NCBI GenBank assembly: GCA_002148405.1
Contig: MUGG01000169.1
Location: forward strand, 99,668 to 163,667
Source of the DNA: Alkalinema sp. CACIAM 70d
GTDB lineage: Bacteria; Cyanobacteriota; Cyanobacteriia; Leptolyngbyales; Leptolyngbyaceae
Length of the DNA: 64,000 nt
Direction of reading: 5' to 3'
Shown: positions 61,958-64,000 of the stretch, one piece after another
Layout: the number at the start of each line of letters is the position of its first letter
Position numbering within the stretch: position 1 is the first letter of the stretch
Made by a program: the position numbers and the translations under genes
The notes under the pieces: generated by a model
The model's database searches: none
Seen by the model: only the letters and a program-made list of their open reading frames with translations
What the model was told of the DNA's origin: nothing

Positions 61958-62740
61958 ATGGCTGAACCGTTAATTGAACTAAAAGGCATTACCAAAACCT
62001 TTGGGCAGCATCGCGTCTTAGATGGGGTGGATCTCACCATATATCCTGGTGAAGCACTTGGCATCATTGGGCCTTCAGGAACGGGTAAGTCAACCATTTT
62101 ACGAGTGATTGCAGGGCTAACCGCTCCAGACTCCGGAGAAGTTTGGGTGCGCGGACAACCCCGTCAGGGGATGATCGAGGATAATTTGCGATCGGGCGGC
62201 ATTGGCATGGTATTCCAGCAGGCGGCCCTATTTGACTCGCTTACTGTGGAAGAAAACGTAGGCTTTGTGCTGTACCAGCACTCTCGGCTCCCGCGCCAAA
62301 AAATTCGGGAGATGGTGGAAGAAAAGCTGGCCATGGTAGGGTTACCAGGGATCAGTCAGCGATATCCTGCCGAATTGTCAGGGGGGATGCGGAAGCGAGT
62401 CAGCTTTGCACGGGCCATCATGTCCAATCCTGATAACCCAGCGGATTCGCCTGCGCTACTGCTCTACGATGAGCCAACAGCAGGACTGGATCCAATTGCA
62501 TCTACTGTCATTGAGGATTTGGTGCGATCGTTGCAACATACCGATGGAGTCTGCGAGAGTTACGTGATGGTGACTCACCAAGATAGTACGATTCGGCGAA
62601 CCACCGATCGCATTGTGTTTCTCTATCAAGGCAAGGTGCAATGGCAAGGAAAATGTCACGAGATTGATACCATAGACCATCCAATGGTCAGACAATTTTT
62701 TGGTGGACAGGTCGAAGGGCCAATTCAGGTGCTGGAGTGA
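61958..62740 (+). CDS. Mce/Mla-type ABC transporter ATP-binding protein
   Basis: A 260-residue ATPase of the MlaF/Ttg2A group, which powers lipid trafficking between the inner and outer membranes. Walker A is GIIGPSGTGKSTILRVIAGL, the Q-loop is GMVFQQAALFDSLTVEENVG, the signature is LSGGMRKRVSFARAI, Walker B is LLLYDEPTAGLDPIAS and the H-loop is MVTHQD. The GGM signature variant is typical of Mla ATPases. It is followed directly by the substrate-binding MlaD-like gene. The MlaE permease is not present here. ATG 61958. Confidence 0.92.
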   Translation: MAEPLIELKGITKTFGQHRVLDGVDLTIYPGEALGIIGPSGTGKSTILRVIAGLTAPDSGEVWVRGQPRQGMIEDNLRSGGIGMVFQQAALFDSLTVEENVGFVLYQHSRLPRQKIREMVEEKLAMVGLPGISQRYPAELSGGMRKRVSFARAIMSNPDNPADSPALLLYDEPTAGLDPIASTVIEDLVRSLQHTDGVCESYVMVTHQDSTIRRTTDRIVFLYQGKVQWQGKCHEIDTIDHPMVRQFFGGQVEGPIQVLE

Positions 62741-62745
62741 AGACC

Positions 62746-63990
62746 ATGCGATCGCGAATGATTCGAGAGGGTTCTGTCGGTTTACTGATTTTGACGGGCA
62801 TTGGACTCTTTGTATTTTTAGCAGCTTGGATCAAGGGATTTAATCCGGCCAATCGCAGTTTTGAAGTGACGGTTGATTTCAACAGTATTTCAGGTGTTCA
62901 GGTAGGGACACCTGTGCGCTATCGGGGGGTGGCGGTAGGCCGCATTGCCAGCATTCAGCCAGGGCCGAATGGGGTTGAAGTAAAGATTAATATTGCCCCT
63001 GCCAATTTGGTCATTCCTAGCAACGTTGAGGTCAGTGTTAACCAATCAAGCTTGCTGGGAGAAAGTATGGTGGATCTGAACCCTAAGCCTGGAACTTTGG
63101 CTTTACAAGCAACAGCAAAACCCCTCGATCGGGATTGCGATCGCAGCCAAATTCTCTGTGATGGTTCACGGTTGACAGGAAAACCTGGGATTAGCACTGA
63201 AGAACTGATCCGTAGCTCGATCGAATTTACCAACGCCTACAGCAATCCGGAATTCGTCAAAAATTTAGCAAAACTCACCCAGAACTCCAGTGAAGCGGCA
63301 GCAGAAATTGCTAAGGTCAGTCGCGAGTTTGGCAGCCTTGCCCGCACGGCTCGCAAAGAACTTTCGGTGGTTTCAGGAACGGCCCAAACCTTTGCAACGA
63401 CAGCTCAGTCCTTGGGGGGCGTGGCCAATCGCGCAAATCTCACCCTGGCTCAAGTGAATGAACTACTCGTCAGTAATCGCACGACCCTAGTAACGACTCT
63501 GGATAATTTGAGTCAGACCAGCGGCGCGCTACGATCGTCGGTGACGAAGTTGGAGCCTGCGATCGATCGGGTTGCCAGCGGCCAGCTTCTACAAAACCTA
63601 GAACAGTTATCCGCCAATGCAGCCCAAGCCTCGGCCAATCTCAAAGATGCTTCCACTGCGTTGAATAATCCAGCTAATCTCGCATTGCTCCAGCAAACCT
63701 TGGATTCGGCCCGCGCCACGTTTCAAAATGCGCAGAAAATCACAGCGGATCTGGATGACTTAGTGGGTGATCCGAAGCTGCGGGATAATTTACGGAATCT
63801 GATTAATGGTCTCAGTGGGTTGGTGTCTTCCAGTCAGCAATTGCAGCAGCAGGCGCAGATGGCGCAGGTGTTGGAACCGATGTCCCAAACGGCCAAAGCA
63901 CAAGCCTTGAATGCCCCAGGTGCAGTACCGCCAACGGCTGCTTCCCAAGCTACTCAGCAACCGGGTTCCTCAGAGAAACCCGGTTTCTAG
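62746..63990 (+). CDS. MlaD/Mce domain lipid-transport protein
   Basis: A 414-residue protein with one N-terminal transmembrane helix (VGLLILTGIGLFVFLAAWIK) and an Mce/MlaD domain (about 36-115: FEVTVDFNSISGVQVGTPVR, YRGVAVGRIASIQ, LLGESMVDLNP). A long helical C-terminal region, rich in Ala, Ser, Gln and Leu, could form a coiled-coil tube. It probably hexamerises to shuttle lipids across the periplasm. ATG 62746 is preferred; GTG 62737 overlaps the ATPase stop as GTGA. The stop is 63988-63990. Confidence 0.9.
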   Translation: MRSRMIREGSVGLLILTGIGLFVFLAAWIKGFNPANRSFEVTVDFNSISGVQVGTPVRYRGVAVGRIASIQPGPNGVEVKINIAPANLVIPSNVEVSVNQSSLLGESMVDLNPKPGTLALQATAKPLDRDCDRSQILCDGSRLTGKPGISTEELIRSSIEFTNAYSNPEFVKNLAKLTQNSSEAAAEIAKVSREFGSLARTARKELSVVSGTAQTFATTAQSLGGVANRANLTLAQVNELLVSNRTTLVTTLDNLSQTSGALRSSVTKLEPAIDRVASGQLLQNLEQLSANAAQASANLKDASTALNNPANLALLQQTLDSARATFQNAQKITADLDDLVGDPKLRDNLRNLINGLSGLVSSSQQLQQQAQMAQVLEPMSQTAKAQALNAPGAVPPTAASQATQQPGSSEKPGF

Positions 63991-64000
63991 AGGGGAATGC

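Overview
The window is cyanobacterial chromosomal DNA. Taxonomic markers are a ferredoxin-type glutamate synthase, a CAAD/CURT1 thylakoid-curvature protein, an NblB-like HEAT-repeat protein, a HetZ-like regulator, a PEP-CTERM surface protein, a DUF6888/DUF6887 gene pair and many HIP1 octamers (GCGATCGC, e.g. 6807-6814, 9318-9325, 16697-16704). Gene order is mosaic with many single-gene units, as is usual in this phylum. I cannot place it to genus. No tRNA, rRNA, CRISPR array, complete insertion sequence or prophage was seen.

Layout. 1-1.3 kb: rpsL-rpsG of the str operon (minus), whose continuation lies left of the window. 1.3-4.8 kb: an IscA-like Fe-S protein, a sugar-phosphate cupin and an exported phosphodiester glycosidase. 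4.8-10.7 kb: a long leader with a candidate structured RNA, then the glutamate synthase with a strong terminator. 10.7-19.3 kb: an Uma2 nuclease, panB, a DUF218 membrane protein, an unannotated 23-residue membrane peptide, galE, a HetZ-like regulator and a RodZ-like protein. 19.3-26 kb: carB, a GGDEF diguanylate cyclase and a truncated copy of its 5' end on the far side of a PEP-CTERM gene. 26-33 kb: VOC protein, miaA, gyrB, a triple-YbjQ membrane protein, bolA and a monothiol glutaredoxin. 33-38 kb: an atypical response regulator, a frameshifted ABC ATPase, a STAS protein, a hydrolase and infC. 38-47 kb: a translocase-like membrane/HEAT protein followed by a lone cyclic-nucleotide-binding protein, an MscS channel, the DUF6888/DUF6887 pair, an NblB-like protein and a DUF3352 protein. 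47-55 kb: a GspE/PilB-type ATPase, rhodanese, hrcA, sucD and sucC split by a 750-bp spacer, and a frameshifted YqiA-like esterase. 55-64 kb: CAAD protein, rpmF, a sulfite-oxidase-like protein, an AmpG-like transporter, tsaE, a YvcK/CofD-like protein, and an Mce-type lipid transport pair (MlaF-like plus MlaD-like).

Functional links supported by sequence: BolA and the CGFS glutaredoxin are adjacent, matching their known Fe-S partnership. sucC and sucD encode the two subunits of one enzyme. The MlaF-like and MlaD-like genes abut and form part of one transporter whose permease is elsewhere. DUF6888 and DUF6887 overlap by ATGA and look translationally coupled.

Most notable oddities: two genes broken by what looks like the same event (a T5 run where T6 would restore the frame); a receiver domain whose phospho-acceptor Asp is Ser; a ~270-bp duplication of a diguanylate cyclase 5' region; a ~100-bp dispersed hairpin repeat in two copies; several short tandem duplications in intergenic DNA; and small genes of 23, 56, 58 and 63 codons.
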